NCBI RefSeq assembly: GCF_029029505.1
Contig: NZ_JAKJSD010000023.1
Location: 1 to 59,151 of the forward strand
DNA length: 59,151 nucleotides
DNA from: Ancylomarina sp. DW003
GTDB lineage: Bacteria > Bacteroidota > Bacteroidia > Bacteroidales > Marinifilaceae
Reading direction: 5' to 3'
This document shows, one piece after another, positions 16,903 through 24,463 of this stretch (the first letter of the stretch is position 1; each line of letters starts with the position of its first letter). The notes beneath the pieces were generated by a model. It made no database searches. It was not told the origin of the DNA and saw only the letters and a program-made list of their open reading frames with translations. A program made the translations under genes and the position numbers.

Positions 16903-17083
16903 CAGTGTAATCAACGAATAGAGATGAGAAATTTTGATTTGTAAGTTTCGTTTTCAGCAAATTGATTCTTGAATGTCAAAACAAATATTCTTTTGGTATT
17001 GTGAGTGAAATTGTAAAAAATGAATGAAAGAAGAGGGCGAGACTCTAAGGCTTTTTCACTTGGCAATAAGGCTTGTTTTGTTC

Positions 17084-17115
17084 TTGTGAAAGTCGAAAAA
17101 CTGTCTCTATCATTG
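17084..17115 (+). promoter_or_regulatory. Promoter-like boxes in repeat copy 2
   Basis: TTG (17084-17086), a 21-base spacer and TATCATTG (17108-17115) are identical in layout to the boxes of copy 1. Confidence 0.45.
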
Positions 17116-17295
17116 CATTGTAATCAACGAATAAAGGTGTGGAGTTTTGATTTATAAATTCTGTTTTAAACCAATCGATTCTTAAACTCCGAGACAAATA
17201 TTCTTTTTGTACAGAGAGTGAAGTTGAAAAAATGATTAAAACAAAACGACAAGACTCCAAGGCTTTTTTACTTAACTGCAAGGTTTGTTTTGTTC

Positions 17296-17327
17296 TTGTG
17301 AAAGTCAAAAAACTGTCTCTATCATTG
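17296..17327 (+). promoter_or_regulatory. Promoter-like boxes in repeat copy 3, nearest the tail operon
   Basis: TTG (17296-17298), a 21-base spacer and TATCATTG (17320-17327) lie 136 bp before the first plus-strand gene of the tail operon. This is the best candidate for the main late promoter. Confidence 0.5.
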
Positions 17328-17462
17328 CATTGTGATAGACAAATAGGGGTGATATATTTTGATAAATATTTGCAATTGAACCTATAACACTTGATAAGTA
17401 TAAAAATAACTATTCTGTCGATTACACTAATCAAAATAATATGTAATAGAACTGAAATCGGA

Positions 17463-17693
17463 ATGAGTAATAACGAAACTATAGATATGAATCAGCTAAC
17501 ACAAAAGGAGCTGTTGATACTTGTGAATTCTAAGGTGATTAATATGAATAACACCCTAATCAAGTTAACAGGAGATTATACCAATTTACTGGTACGTGTT
17601 AGCAATATAGAGAACAGAGTAAAAACCTGGTCTGCGTTTATTGCCATTCTGTCTTCAGCTCTAACTTCATTTGTGCTGAGCTTCTTAAAATAG
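17463..17693 (+). CDS. XhlA-like coiled-coil membrane protein
   Basis: The start is taken at the ATG giving MSNNETIDMNQ, 76 aa. The longer TTG-initiated frame adds an implausible N-terminus. An N-terminal coiled coil (LTQKELLILVNSKVINMNNTLIKL... VSNIENRVKTW) is followed by one C-terminal membrane helix (AFIAILSSALTSFVLSFL). This architecture is that of XhlA/hemolysin-type phage lysis accessory proteins, which sit at the membrane with a holin. It is the first gene of the plus-strand structural operon, just downstream of the repeat array. Confidence 0.65.
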   Translation: MSNNETIDMNQLTQKELLILVNSKVINMNNTLIKLTGDYTNLLVRVSNIENRVKTWSAFIAILSSALTSFVLSFLK

Positions 17694-17777
17694 AACATCT
17701 TCGAATTCGAGTCTATATATAGTTGAAACAAAAAAGCTTTTTTATTAAATTAATTATTTAACAAAATTTTAAAGAAA

Positions 17778-19022
17778 ATGTCGGGAGTAGAAATTACAAA
17801 AGGACAATTGGGGGCAAATACAATTGCCAGTTCAGACAAAACAGCAGGCTTTGTTGTTTCTGTTGAGAGCGCACCTTCAGAAATGATACTAGGGAATGTT
17901 TATAAGTTCTATAACATTAAGGATGTTGAAGAGAAGGGGATTACTAAAGATTATGAATCGAGTATTATTCATCATCAAATTTCGGAGTTTTATCGCATGG
18001 CTGGCGAAGGAGCAGTGTTGTTTCTTATGTTGGTTCCAAGATCTGTTTCGATGGTTAATATGCTTGACCTAGAATCAGACTATGCTAAAAAAATGATTAA
18101 CGAAGCTGATGGTGAAATTAGAAAATTAGCATTGGGACTTACTGTTGCTTCAGAGGATACGCCATTAGTTACATCTGGTATTAATGACGATGTGTTTGCT
18201 GCTATTCCAAAGGCTCAGGCTTTTGCTGATTGGTGTTACGAAAATCATCGTCCACTTAATATCTTTTTGGAAGGACGTGATTATGCAGGTGATGCAACTG
18301 CAGTACCAGATTTGAAGAAAATTCCTGATACAAAAGCACCTAAGGTGAGTGTGGTTATTGGTCAGGATTACAAGTTGGCTTCGGATAGTGGCTTACCATC
18401 AAATTATGGAAATTATGCTGCAGTAGGTAATGTGTTAGGCTGTTCTGTAAAAGGAAAGATCAATCAGAATCTGGGAGAGAATGAAAGCATGAATATTACT
18501 GATGCAGGTAAGGATGCTTTTCTTATTGGAGGTTTATCTTCAATTACACCAATTACAGATGTAGAATCTGATTGGGAAATTCTTGATACTAAAGGCTATA
18601 TTTTCCCGATTCGTGAAGTTGGATTAGCAGGCTTGCGTTGGAATAACGATCACACTTGTGTAGAACAAATTTTAGATGCAGAAGGCAATATTAACGAGCA
18701 CACTGTAGCTTACGGTGCTACTATTGATAAGGCATCCCGCTTATTGCGAACTGCACTTTTGCCAAAAGTGAAAACGGTTCAGCCTGTTGATCCAAAAACA
18801 GGAAAATTACCTGTTGGTGTCGTTAAGTATTTCGAAGGATTAGGTGATACTGTTTTTGAAAAAATGAAGGCTGATGGCGAAATCTCAGAAGGAAAAACAA
18901 CAATTGATCCAAATTCTAATTTATTAACTGGCGATAAAGCACTTATCGCATCTTTCGAGCTGGTTCCTTACGGAACTATTGGGAAAATTAAAGGTTCTAT
19001 TAATCTTAAAAACAATTTATAA
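17778..19022 (+). CDS. Contractile tail sheath protein (DUF2586-like)
   Basis: This 414-aa protein begins MSGVEITKGQLGANTIASSDK and resembles the DUF2586 sheath proteins of Mu-like phages of Bacteroidetes. Sheath subunits have variable outer domains and a C-terminal domain that docks on the tube and the next subunit. Here the C-terminus ends in a beta-rich segment (LIASFELVPYGTIGKIKGSINL), as expected. Position is strong support: it is followed with a 1-bp overlap (TAATG) by the tube gene, the standard sheath-tube order. It forms the outer contractile layer of the tail. Confidence 0.85.
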   Translation: MSGVEITKGQLGANTIASSDKTAGFVVSVESAPSEMILGNVYKFYNIKDVEEKGITKDYESSIIHHQISEFYRMAGEGAVLFLMLVPRSVSMVNMLDLESDYAKKMINEADGEIRKLALGLTVASEDTPLVTSGINDDVFAAIPKAQAFADWCYENHRPLNIFLEGRDYAGDATAVPDLKKIPDTKAPKVSVVIGQDYKLASDSGLPSNYGNYAAVGNVLGCSVKGKINQNLGENESMNITDAGKDAFLIGGLSSITPITDVESDWEILDTKGYIFPIREVGLAGLRWNNDHTCVEQILDAEGNINEHTVAYGATIDKASRLLRTALLPKVKTVQPVDPKTGKLPVGVVKYFEGLGDTVFEKMKADGEISEGKTTIDPNSNLLTGDKALIASFELVPYGTIGKIKGSINLKNNL

Positions 19023-19438
19023 TGGCGACTATTCGTAAAAATGGAAAAGCATATGATTCTGGTGATGTAACTGTTAACATGCTAGGTAATCCTGATGTAG
19101 AAATTACTGAAATCACTTATGAAACAACTCAGGAACATCAAAAGAATTATTCATTAAAAAGAAAGGCTCATTCTTGGAGTACGGGTAAAATCGAAGACTC
19201 TTGTACCGTTACTTTACCAATGACCGAGATTGTTGCTATCGAAAAAGCGGCTGGTAGTGATTTATTAAGCATCAAGCCTTTCGATATTAACGTGACTTTC
19301 GCTGATGAGTATAATGAAATCATTAATGATACGATTACGTGCAAGTTTCAGAAACAAGGGCGTGAAGTAACTGGTGAAATGGGCTTGAGCAAACAGTTTG
19401 AAATGTTTGTTTTGAATATTAAGTACAACAATATTTAA
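19022..19438 (+). CDS. Tail tube protein
   Basis: At 138 aa this has the size and beta-rich character of a contractile-tail inner tube protein (VTVNMLGNPDVEITEITYETTQEHQKNYSLKRKAHSW...). It starts on the last base of the sheath stop codon (TAATG), so translation is probably coupled. It is followed by a structured RNA-like spacer and then the tail chaperone gene, which is the usual place for a tube gene. The subunits would form hexameric rings stacked inside the sheath. Confidence 0.82.
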   Translation: MATIRKNGKAYDSGDVTVNMLGNPDVEITEITYETTQEHQKNYSLKRKAHSWSTGKIEDSCTVTLPMTEIVAIEKAAGSDLLSIKPFDINVTFADEYNEIINDTITCKFQKQGREVTGEMGLSKQFEMFVLNIKYNNI

Positions 19439-19467
19439 ATCAACCTAATTGGTAATTAAATAGGACA

Positions 19468-19590
19468 AGTGCGAATCGGGAGTTTCCTTCCTTTTTTGAG
19501 TTTTTTAGCTCAATAATAATGTTCCTGCATTGGGTGAAGAACACAAGTTATACATTGATAACATGCAATGTTTTGCTCCTGATTCGCACT
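19468..19590 (+). ncRNA. Multibranched structured RNA element between tube and chaperone genes
   Basis: A 15-bp closing stem pairs AGTGCGAATCGGGAG (19468-19482) with CTCCTGATTCGCACT (19576-19590), with a single G-U pair. Inside it lie three local hairpins: TTGAG/CTCAA (19496-19513), TGTTC/GAACA (19520-19543) and ACATTG/CAATGT (19552-19571). The short hairpins could arise by chance, but the long closing stem across 93 bases is unlikely to. It lies within the presumed operon mRNA. It could adjust tube-to-chaperone stoichiometry, protect the abundant sheath-tube transcript end, or attenuate transcription. Confidence 0.5.
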
Positions 19591-19630
19591 ATTAATTAAG
19601 AATATTAATAATAAAGATAATCAAAAGAAA

Positions 19631-19996
19631 ATGGCTGATAATAAGAAAAAATCAGAAGCAGTAAAAACAAAATTACCTGAGGGAGTTAGCGTAGAAATGA
19701 TGACTGCCTGGAAGGAACGTTACGGGGAAAAGAAAGTGATGGTAGCATCATTGCCTCTTGATGATGATGGAGAAGACTTTATGGAAGTTGTAGTTCGTGT
19801 TCCGGACAGAAAAACATTGGGCGAGTTTGAGAAATGGATTGATAAAAACCCGGACAAAGCAAAAGAAGTTATGATTAATGCTTGTGTTCTTTCAAATAAA
19901 GAAGCTGTTAAAGCCAGCGACGATGCTTTCTTTGCGGCTTTTGATGCGGTGGCAAGCTTAATCCCAGTTAGAAAGGCGATTCTAAAAAACTACTAG
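19631..19996 (+). CDS. Tail assembly chaperone, short (unshifted) product
   Basis: This is the 121-aa zero-frame product, beginning MADNKKKSEAVKTKLPEGV and ending RKAILKNY. It has the position and size of the gpG-type tail chaperone that coats the tape measure during tail assembly. The slippery heptamer A-AAA-AAC lies two codons before its stop codon, so a fraction of ribosomes should continue in the -1 frame to make a 186-aa form (see 19984-20190). In phages both forms are needed in a set ratio. The tape-measure gene itself is displaced to the opposite strand. Confidence 0.85.
   Translation: MADNKKKSEAVKTKLPEGVSVEMMTAWKERYGEKKVMVASLPLDDDGEDFMEVVVRVPDRKTLGEFEKWIDKNPDKAKEVMINACVLSNKEAVKASDDAFFAAFDAVASLIPVRKAILKNY
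19984..19990 (+). promoter_or_regulatory. Programmed -1 frameshift site A_AAA_AAC
   Basis: In the zero frame the codons are CTA AAA AAC TAC TAG, giving the canonical X-XXY-YYZ heptamer A_AAA_AAC. The -1 frame is open from here for 66 codons. This is the classic site type for the tail chaperone G/GT frameshift of tailed phages. Confidence 0.88.
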
Positions 19997-20190
19997 AGCT
20001 CTTTCCCAGAATTGACAACCGGGAGGAGTGCGATTTTTTTAGAAAAGGAAATGCTTTAATCAGCCTATACCTGCACATAGAGTTTCCAGAAGATTTAAAC
20101 GATGAATTATGGTTCGAAAAATATATGCAGGTACACTGGCTGTTTGAGCAAGGTATGTTAAACGTAAAACCAGAAGATAAAAATGGGTAA
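19990..20190 (+). CDS. Tail assembly chaperone, frameshifted C-terminal extension (gpGT-type)
   Basis: After a -1 shift at 19984-19990 translation continues LLELFPRIDNREECDFF... for 66 residues, ending QGMLNVKPEDKNG with TAA at 20188-20190. The fused protein would be 186 aa (120 from the zero frame plus 66). The extension has no good start codon of its own near its beginning, and its stop overlaps the ATG of the next gene (20183). All of this argues for frameshift expression. In lambda-like tails the T part recruits the major tail tube protein to the tape measure, and the same role is inferred here. Confidence 0.82.
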   Translation, partial: LLELFPRIDNREECDFFRKGNALISLYLHIEFPEDLNDELWFEKYMQVHWLFEQGMLNVKPEDKNG

Positions 20191-20857
20191 ATTCACTATT
20201 GACCTGGCAAATAGATTCCAAAATGCATTCGGTTTTGTAGCTAAAAATGCACTTGGTAAAACAGAGGGGATTGGCTTTTCCAATTCAGGGCTCTATCATA
20301 ATATTAATTTTTTTGATGGCAAAACAGAAGAATTCGAAGTCTTAGAGTTAATTCAATCTGGGACAGAGGGAGGTTCAGTTCTCAGGTTTGGAGCATTTCC
20401 ATTTATAGGTGGGAATTATGGAATTTTGGAAGACACGGGTATAGATAAACCTACTAAAAAATCTTTGTCTGGTGATACAGATTGGTTTGCACCACCACCA
20501 ATTCTGAGTTTTTCCCGAGGTAAAAATATTAAAACCACTGCTATTAACGGTAGCGATGGCGAAGTGATAGAAAGTTACGGACTAAAATCATGGGATATAC
20601 AAATGCAAGGCCTAATCATCGATATGAATAAGCATCATTATCCTGCTGATAAATTGAAAAAAATTCGTGAGGTATTTGAGTTGGGTACACAGTTTAATGT
20701 AGAATCGTCAATATTTGCCGAATTGGATATTTCCTGTCTCTATTTTACCAAATTGAGTGGTTTGTCGGGTGTAGAAGGCTATGAAGACACATGGAAATAT
20801 ACGCTTTCAGCTAAAAGTATCAAACCTATTGAATTCAGTTTGAAAGAAACAAAATAG
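20183..20857 (+). CDS. Tail/baseplate-proximal protein (DUF6046-like)
   Basis: The protein is 224 aa and beta-rich, and begins MGKFTIDLANRFQNAFGFVAK. I associate it with the DUF6046 family that follows the tape-measure gene in Mu-like phages of Bacteroidetes, a recollection rather than a search result. Its start overlaps the end of the frameshifted chaperone by 8 bp and the hub gene follows after 85 bp. It is therefore probably a baseplate or hub-adjacent component. In standard gene order the tape measure would lie directly before it, but here that gene is missing from the site. Confidence 0.65.
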   Translation: MGKFTIDLANRFQNAFGFVAKNALGKTEGIGFSNSGLYHNINFFDGKTEEFEVLELIQSGTEGGSVLRFGAFPFIGGNYGILEDTGIDKPTKKSLSGDTDWFAPPPILSFSRGKNIKTTAINGSDGEVIESYGLKSWDIQMQGLIIDMNKHHYPADKLKKIREVFELGTQFNVESSIFAELDISCLYFTKLSGLSGVEGYEDTWKYTLSAKSIKPIEFSLKETK

Positions 20858-20942
20858 AAATATGAACTTAATGGGGATTCGGTTTTGCTGAATTCCGAAT
20901 AAAAAAAATGAAGATTATTTTGATCACAACATACAATAACCT

Positions 20943-21911
20943 ATGTATTTAAATTTAGTAGCAGAAGTAAAAGTTGGGGGTATTATTTTTAATGAAATTC
21001 ACTCATGTGAGATTGTTCAAACAGTCGTAGAACTTTCAGATTCAGCCACTCTTGTTTTGCCTCGTATGTATAGAGACAAACTAGGAGAATCTGTCCTGGA
21101 AAAATTAAAAGTAGGGCAAGCCGTAAGTATTAAACTGGGTTATAATGATGAATTGAATGAAGAATTCACCGGATATGTGAGAGAGATAGAAGCCGACATT
21201 CCCATTAAGATTCATATTGATGATGAGATGTATCATTTTAAACGAAACTGTTTTATTGAATCTTGGGAAAAAGCGAGTTTAAAGCAAGTGTTGGAAACTA
21301 TAAATAATGGAATGACAGTTGTGTGTCCTGAAATGAATTTAGGAAAGTATTCCGTTCCAAAAGTCAGTTCTTATATGGTGTTTATGGATCTCAAACAGAA
21401 ATTTGGGTTATACACTTATATCAAAAATGATAAGTTGTATTGCAATTTTGCCAACGATATTAAAGACGATTCGGTTGATGTTCATACTTATGAATATGGT
21501 CGAAATATCAAGAAAAACAAGCTTAAGTTTAAGCGTAAGGAAGATCACAATATCAAGCTTGTGGCTATAGCTAACCTTCCTGATGGTTCAAAACTAAAGG
21601 TGGTAGAGGGAAATACAGATCAGAATGCAACTACAAAAACCATAAACTTTGGGAATATTGATGAAAAAGATTTGAAATATCTCGCCATTAAAGAATTTAA
21701 TAAGCTGGTATATGAAGGCTATACGGGAAGCATTACAGGTTTTGGTCAACCTCTGACTAAAGCCGGAGACATCCTTAAGATTATTGATAAGTTGGATAAA
21801 GATCGTGAAGGAAAATATCTGATTGAATCCGTTAAAATCCGTTGGGGAAATGCCTATTTCGAACGTATCAACACACTCTCTTATAGAATTCCAGATAAAG
21901 AAACCAAATAA
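20943..21911 (+). CDS. Baseplate hub protein (phage late control gpD-like)
   Basis: The 322-aa protein fits the gpD/gp27-like hub family, which forms a trimeric ring between the tail tube and the spike. Features are an N-terminal barrel (MYLNLVAEVKVGG...SCEIVQTVVELSDSATLVLPRMY... VSIKLGYNDELNEEFTGYVREIEADI, residues 1-85), a middle domain that reads the spike, and a C-terminal barrel (GYTGSITGFGQPLTKAGDILKIIDKLDKDREGKYLIESVKIRW, residues about 258-305). The two barrels and the connecting region follow the usual order. It is followed after 28 bp by the spike gene. Confidence 0.85.
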   Translation: MYLNLVAEVKVGGIIFNEIHSCEIVQTVVELSDSATLVLPRMYRDKLGESVLEKLKVGQAVSIKLGYNDELNEEFTGYVREIEADIPIKIHIDDEMYHFKRNCFIESWEKASLKQVLETINNGMTVVCPEMNLGKYSVPKVSSYMVFMDLKQKFGLYTYIKNDKLYCNFANDIKDDSVDVHTYEYGRNIKKNKLKFKRKEDHNIKLVAIANLPDGSKLKVVEGNTDQNATTKTINFGNIDEKDLKYLAIKEFNKLVYEGYTGSITGFGQPLTKAGDILKIIDKLDKDREGKYLIESVKIRWGNAYFERINTLSYRIPDKETK

Positions 21912-21939
21912 GTATGTATAAAGTAATTGGATAAATATT

Positions 21940-22497
21940 ATGAGTGAAATTTTTCAGCGTTTAATAGACCTGAGTTTAAAAAGACACCTACCCATGCAGG
22001 TTTTCATAGGGCAAGTAGAATCTGTTGATATTGAAACACAAACTTGTACTGTAATTCGTGAAGATGCACCAAAATTGTTTGGGGTACGATTAAATGCTAC
22101 CATAGCAGAATATACAGATCGTTTGATTTTAAAACCCAAGAAAGACAGTATGGTACTGTTGGGTATTATAGAAAATGATGTGAACGAAGCCTACTTGTTA
22201 GCCTGTTCGGAGCTTGAAGAAATCAGCTTAAATATTGAAAATCAATCTCTATTAATAAACAAGGAGGGTTTTGTTTTTAACGAGGGAGAACTGGGAGGTC
22301 TGATCAAAATTGAAGAACTCAGAACTCAATTGGATAAGTTAACGGCTAGGGTGAATGCCATATTTGATGGTTTTTCTAAACTTATTCTTGACCCTCCTCA
22401 GAAAGGTTCAGTATCTGTAACAAATGGACTAAAAGCTATAACATCACCTTCTACGGAGGATTTTTCGAATATTGAAGACGAAAAAGTGAAACATTAG
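21940..22497 (+). CDS. Baseplate central spike protein (gpV/gp5-like)
   Basis: The 185-aa protein has an OB-fold-like N-terminal half (VFIGQVESVDIETQTCTVIREDAPKLFGVRLNAT... LKPKKDSMVLLGIIEN, residues 20-90), as in gpV and gp5 spikes. A short beta segment and a helical region (LIKIEELRTQLDKLTARVNAIFDGFSKL) follow. I see no long beta-helix, no HxH iron-binding tip and no PAAR domain, so the spike is short. Its location between the gpD-like hub and the gp25-like protein is the standard one. It would pierce the target outer membrane on contraction. Confidence 0.78.
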   Translation: MSEIFQRLIDLSLKRHLPMQVFIGQVESVDIETQTCTVIREDAPKLFGVRLNATIAEYTDRLILKPKKDSMVLLGIIENDVNEAYLLACSELEEISLNIENQSLLINKEGFVFNEGELGGLIKIEELRTQLDKLTARVNAIFDGFSKLILDPPQKGSVSVTNGLKAITSPSTEDFSNIEDEKVKH

Positions 22498-22523
22498 TTG
22501 AACAACTTGAGAAGATAAACAAA

Positions 22524-22808
22524 ATGAAAGATATAGAACTAGATGAATCGGGTGAAATTATTTTTGAGAATGCTGACTTTAAAATTGCTGATAGTGAGCA
22601 ACAACATATTATGCATTTGTTGGAAATACATAAGGGAGGATTAAGAGAAGTACCCATTTTGGGTTTTGGAATTAATCGATTCCTGAAGAATACGAACAAT
22701 AGCTTAACAAAATTTAAACGTGAGCTTAAAATTGAATTGGAAAATGATGGCTTTAGTGGTGCTGAAGTTGAAGTAGACGATAAGTTTAATTTACAAATAA
22801 ATGTATGA
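22524..22808 (+). CDS. Baseplate wedge protein (gp25/gpW-like)
   Basis: At 94 aa this matches the small gp25-like wedge family. It shows an N-terminal IELDESGEIIFENADFKIADSEQQHIMHLL segment, then HKGGLREVPILGFGINRFL and a C-terminal beta strand ending NLQINV. Such proteins contact the first sheath ring and hold it in the extended state. Its stop overlaps the start of the lysozyme gene (ATGATG at 22805). Confidence 0.82.
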   Translation: MKDIELDESGEIIFENADFKIADSEQQHIMHLLEIHKGGLREVPILGFGINRFLKNTNNSLTKFKRELKIELENDGFSGAEVEVDDKFNLQINV

Positions 22809-23410
22809 TGGCAGTATTTGAAGAAGCTTACCAATTAACAAGTATCCAGGAAGGTGGCTATTCTAATCATCCAGATGATAAAGGAGGTGAAACGTATCGA
22901 GGGATTTCCAGATTACATTGGCCCCAATGGCCAGGTTGGAGTATAGTAGATAGACTGAAAGCTAAAACCTCAGATTCAAAGAAAATGCACAATCTTCTGA
23001 TAACGAACTCAGGTTTGACAAAAGGATTGGAGTCTTTTTATAAGAAAGAATTTTGGGATAAGTTGGCTTGTGTGCATTTGCCACAAAAAATTGCCAATGA
23101 GCTTTTTGACACCTCCGTTAACATGGGACATTCTTATGGAGTTTCTTGTTTGCAAAATGCCTTGAATAAGTTAAATCGTAATCAGAAAGACTATGTGGAT
23201 ATCCATGTTGACGGGCAGATTGGAACACAAACATTGAATGCTACTGAATCCTATTTTAAAACTGCGAGGTTTTCAACGCGTAACAAGGATAAATTAATCA
23301 ACTGGTTGCTAAAATGGATGAATTATTATCAATTATGTAGATACGATCGCATTACTGAAAAGAATCCTGATCAGGAAATCTTCATTCCAGGCTGGACGAA
23401 TAGAGGTTAG
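22805..23410 (+). CDS. Glycoside hydrolase 108-type endolysin (N-acetylmuramidase)
   Basis: The 201-aa protein carries the GH108 signature at its N-terminus: TSIQEGGYSNHPDDKGGETYRGIS, where E16 of EGGY is the expected catalytic acid. FDTSVNMGHSYGVSCLQNALNKLN near residue 100 leads into the C-terminal peptidoglycan-binding-3 region (DGQIGTQTLNATESYF). It cleaves the glycan backbone of murein. There is no signal peptide, so a holin or spanin is needed for release, or it could act as a tail-associated lysozyme. Its place inside the baseplate gene run leaves both options open, with producer-cell lysis more usual for GH108. Confidence 0.9.
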   Translation: MMAVFEEAYQLTSIQEGGYSNHPDDKGGETYRGISRLHWPQWPGWSIVDRLKAKTSDSKKMHNLLITNSGLTKGLESFYKKEFWDKLACVHLPQKIANELFDTSVNMGHSYGVSCLQNALNKLNRNQKDYVDIHVDGQIGTQTLNATESYFKTARFSTRNKDKLINWLLKWMNYYQLCRYDRITEKNPDQEIFIPGWTNRG

Positions 23411-23446
23411 CTTAAGTATAAAACATGAGGCTATCAAGAATATGAA

Positions 23447-23566
23447 ATGATAAGCATACGAAACATCTATGACAATGAGATTTTAACACAGAGAGGAATG
23501 GTTTATATGGCAATGAACAGAAGTTGCAAATTGTTTCATATTCCACATCTTGGCACTCAGAGGTAA
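23447..23566 (+). CDS. Possible 39-aa peptide in the lysis region
   Basis: A short frame starts MISIRNIYDNEILTQRGMVY and ends at TAA 23564-23566, filling the gap between the endolysin and the holin-like gene and overlapping no called gene. There is no membrane segment, lipobox or recognisable motif. It may be a small lysis accessory or simply noise. Confidence 0.25.
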   Translation: MISIRNIYDNEILTQRGMVYMAMNRSCKLFHIPHLGTQR

Positions 23567-23576
23567 TTTTAAACAG

Positions 23577-24164
23577 ATGAAAAAAAAGAAAGTTTTTAAA
23601 GAAACCAGCTTTGGGAAATTCGTAAGCAAAATTATTCGGGTTGTACCGAATATTGCTGGTGATGTATTGGAAATTGCTACCTCAGGAGCTCCCTTAAAAA
23701 CAGCTATAGTAAAGATAGAAGAATTATTAAAATCAGATACTGCTGCAGTAAAAGAAAGTCAGGAATTGCTTGTAGAGCTAGAAAGTTCTAAGAGGCAATG
23801 GGAGAAGGAAATGTATGAATTGGACATCAAAGCTTTTTCTCAGGAAGTTAATGATAGAAAACGAGCCACAGAGCAATACATTGAAACCAATCATGAAATA
23901 GCAGATAAGTTGGCATTAAGCATTATGAATAAGAATCTCATTTTTATTACTGCTTTAATTTTCTGTCAAATTATAATTACTGTACTCACGGTATTTTTCC
24001 TTTTAAAAATGGTCAACGAATTGCAAACAGCCGTTACCATAGGAACTAGTCTTGGTTCTGTAATTGGTACTGCAGTGGGAACAGTAGTAGGTTCTTTGCT
24101 TCAGGAGCGCAATTCTGTAGTAGGCTTTCATTTTGGTGCATCAGTAGAAAGAACACAATCATGA
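23577..24164 (+). CDS. Holin-like two-helix membrane protein
   Basis: The start is taken at the ATG giving MKKKKVFKETSFGKF, 195 aa. The longer frame begins at TTG. A basic N-terminus is followed by a long helical region (residues about 45-115), a first membrane helix (NLIFITALIFCQIIITVLTVFFLLKM) and a second glycine/threonine-rich one (AVTIGTSLGSVIGTAVGTVVGSLL). The position right after the endolysin and the paired C-terminal membrane helices suggest a holin, or at least a membrane partner in lysis. The long soluble N-terminal part is unlike small classical holins, so this is moderately certain only. Confidence 0.6.
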   Translation: MKKKKVFKETSFGKFVSKIIRVVPNIAGDVLEIATSGAPLKTAIVKIEELLKSDTAAVKESQELLVELESSKRQWEKEMYELDIKAFSQEVNDRKRATEQYIETNHEIADKLALSIMNKNLIFITALIFCQIIITVLTVFFLLKMVNELQTAVTIGTSLGSVIGTAVGTVVGSLLQERNSVVGFHFGASVERTQS

Positions 24165-24463
24165 ATAAAATAATAGTAGAAGACGGGCAGTGCCTGTTAG
24201 ATATAGCAATACAAGAAACGGGGAGTATAGAAAGCTTTCTAGACATTGCTAAAGCAAATAATAGAGAGCCATCTTGGGAGTTGGAAGCAGGACAGGTACT
24301 CAAAATACCTCTTGTTTTAAAACCCAAAATTGGAGCCTATTATAAAGAAAATGAAATAAAAGTTGTGTCTGAAAGTAAGAACCCTATAGGTGGAATCAGC
24401 TACATGGCAATTGGATTAGATTTTAAAGTAAGTAAGCAATGGCAAGATCAACAAGTATTATAA
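24161..24463 (+). CDS. LysM-type tail protein (gpX-like)
   Basis: The 100-aa protein shows a LysM-like N-terminal half: IIVEDGQCLLDIAIQETGSIESFLDIAKANNREPSWELEAGQVLKIP. Small LysM proteins of contractile tails bind around the spike/hub or the tail tube end rather than cell-wall murein. Its start overlaps the holin-like stop (ATGA at 24161) and its end overlaps the gpJ-like gene by 25 bp, so these are tightly coupled baseplate genes. Confidence 0.72.
   Translation: MNKIIVEDGQCLLDIAIQETGSIESFLDIAKANNREPSWELEAGQVLKIPLVLKPKIGAYYKENEIKVVSESKNPIGGISYMAIGLDFKVSKQWQDQQVL

Larger units (their letters stand above)
16788..17370. repeat. Three tandem copies of a roughly 212-bp unit
   Basis: Copy 1 spans about 16788-16998, copy 2 about 16999-17210, and copy 3 (truncated) about 17211-17370. 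Landmarks repeat at constant spacing: ATTGTAAAAAATGA at 16799 and 17010 with a variant at 17222, then CTAAGGCTTTTTCACTT, CTTGTTTTGTTCTTGTGAAAG and CTATCATTGCA. Copies differ by scattered substitutions, so the array is not brand new. The centre of the unit is better conserved than its ends. Confidence 0.85.
16577..17462. other. Divergent control region between tape measure and tail operon
   Basis: This 886-base region separates the minus-strand tape measure from the plus-strand structural operon. Most of it is a tandem array of a roughly 212-bp unit (16788-17370), each copy holding a promoter-like pair of boxes. A 129-codon minus-strand frame (17045-17434) crosses two repeats and is not considered real. 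Confidence 0.7.

Noticed and set aside
17045-17434. 129-codon minus-strand ORF in the repeat region
   Set aside because: It runs across two copies of the 212-bp repeat and the promoter-like boxes, has no recognisable features, and is best explained as chance open frame in repeated sequence.
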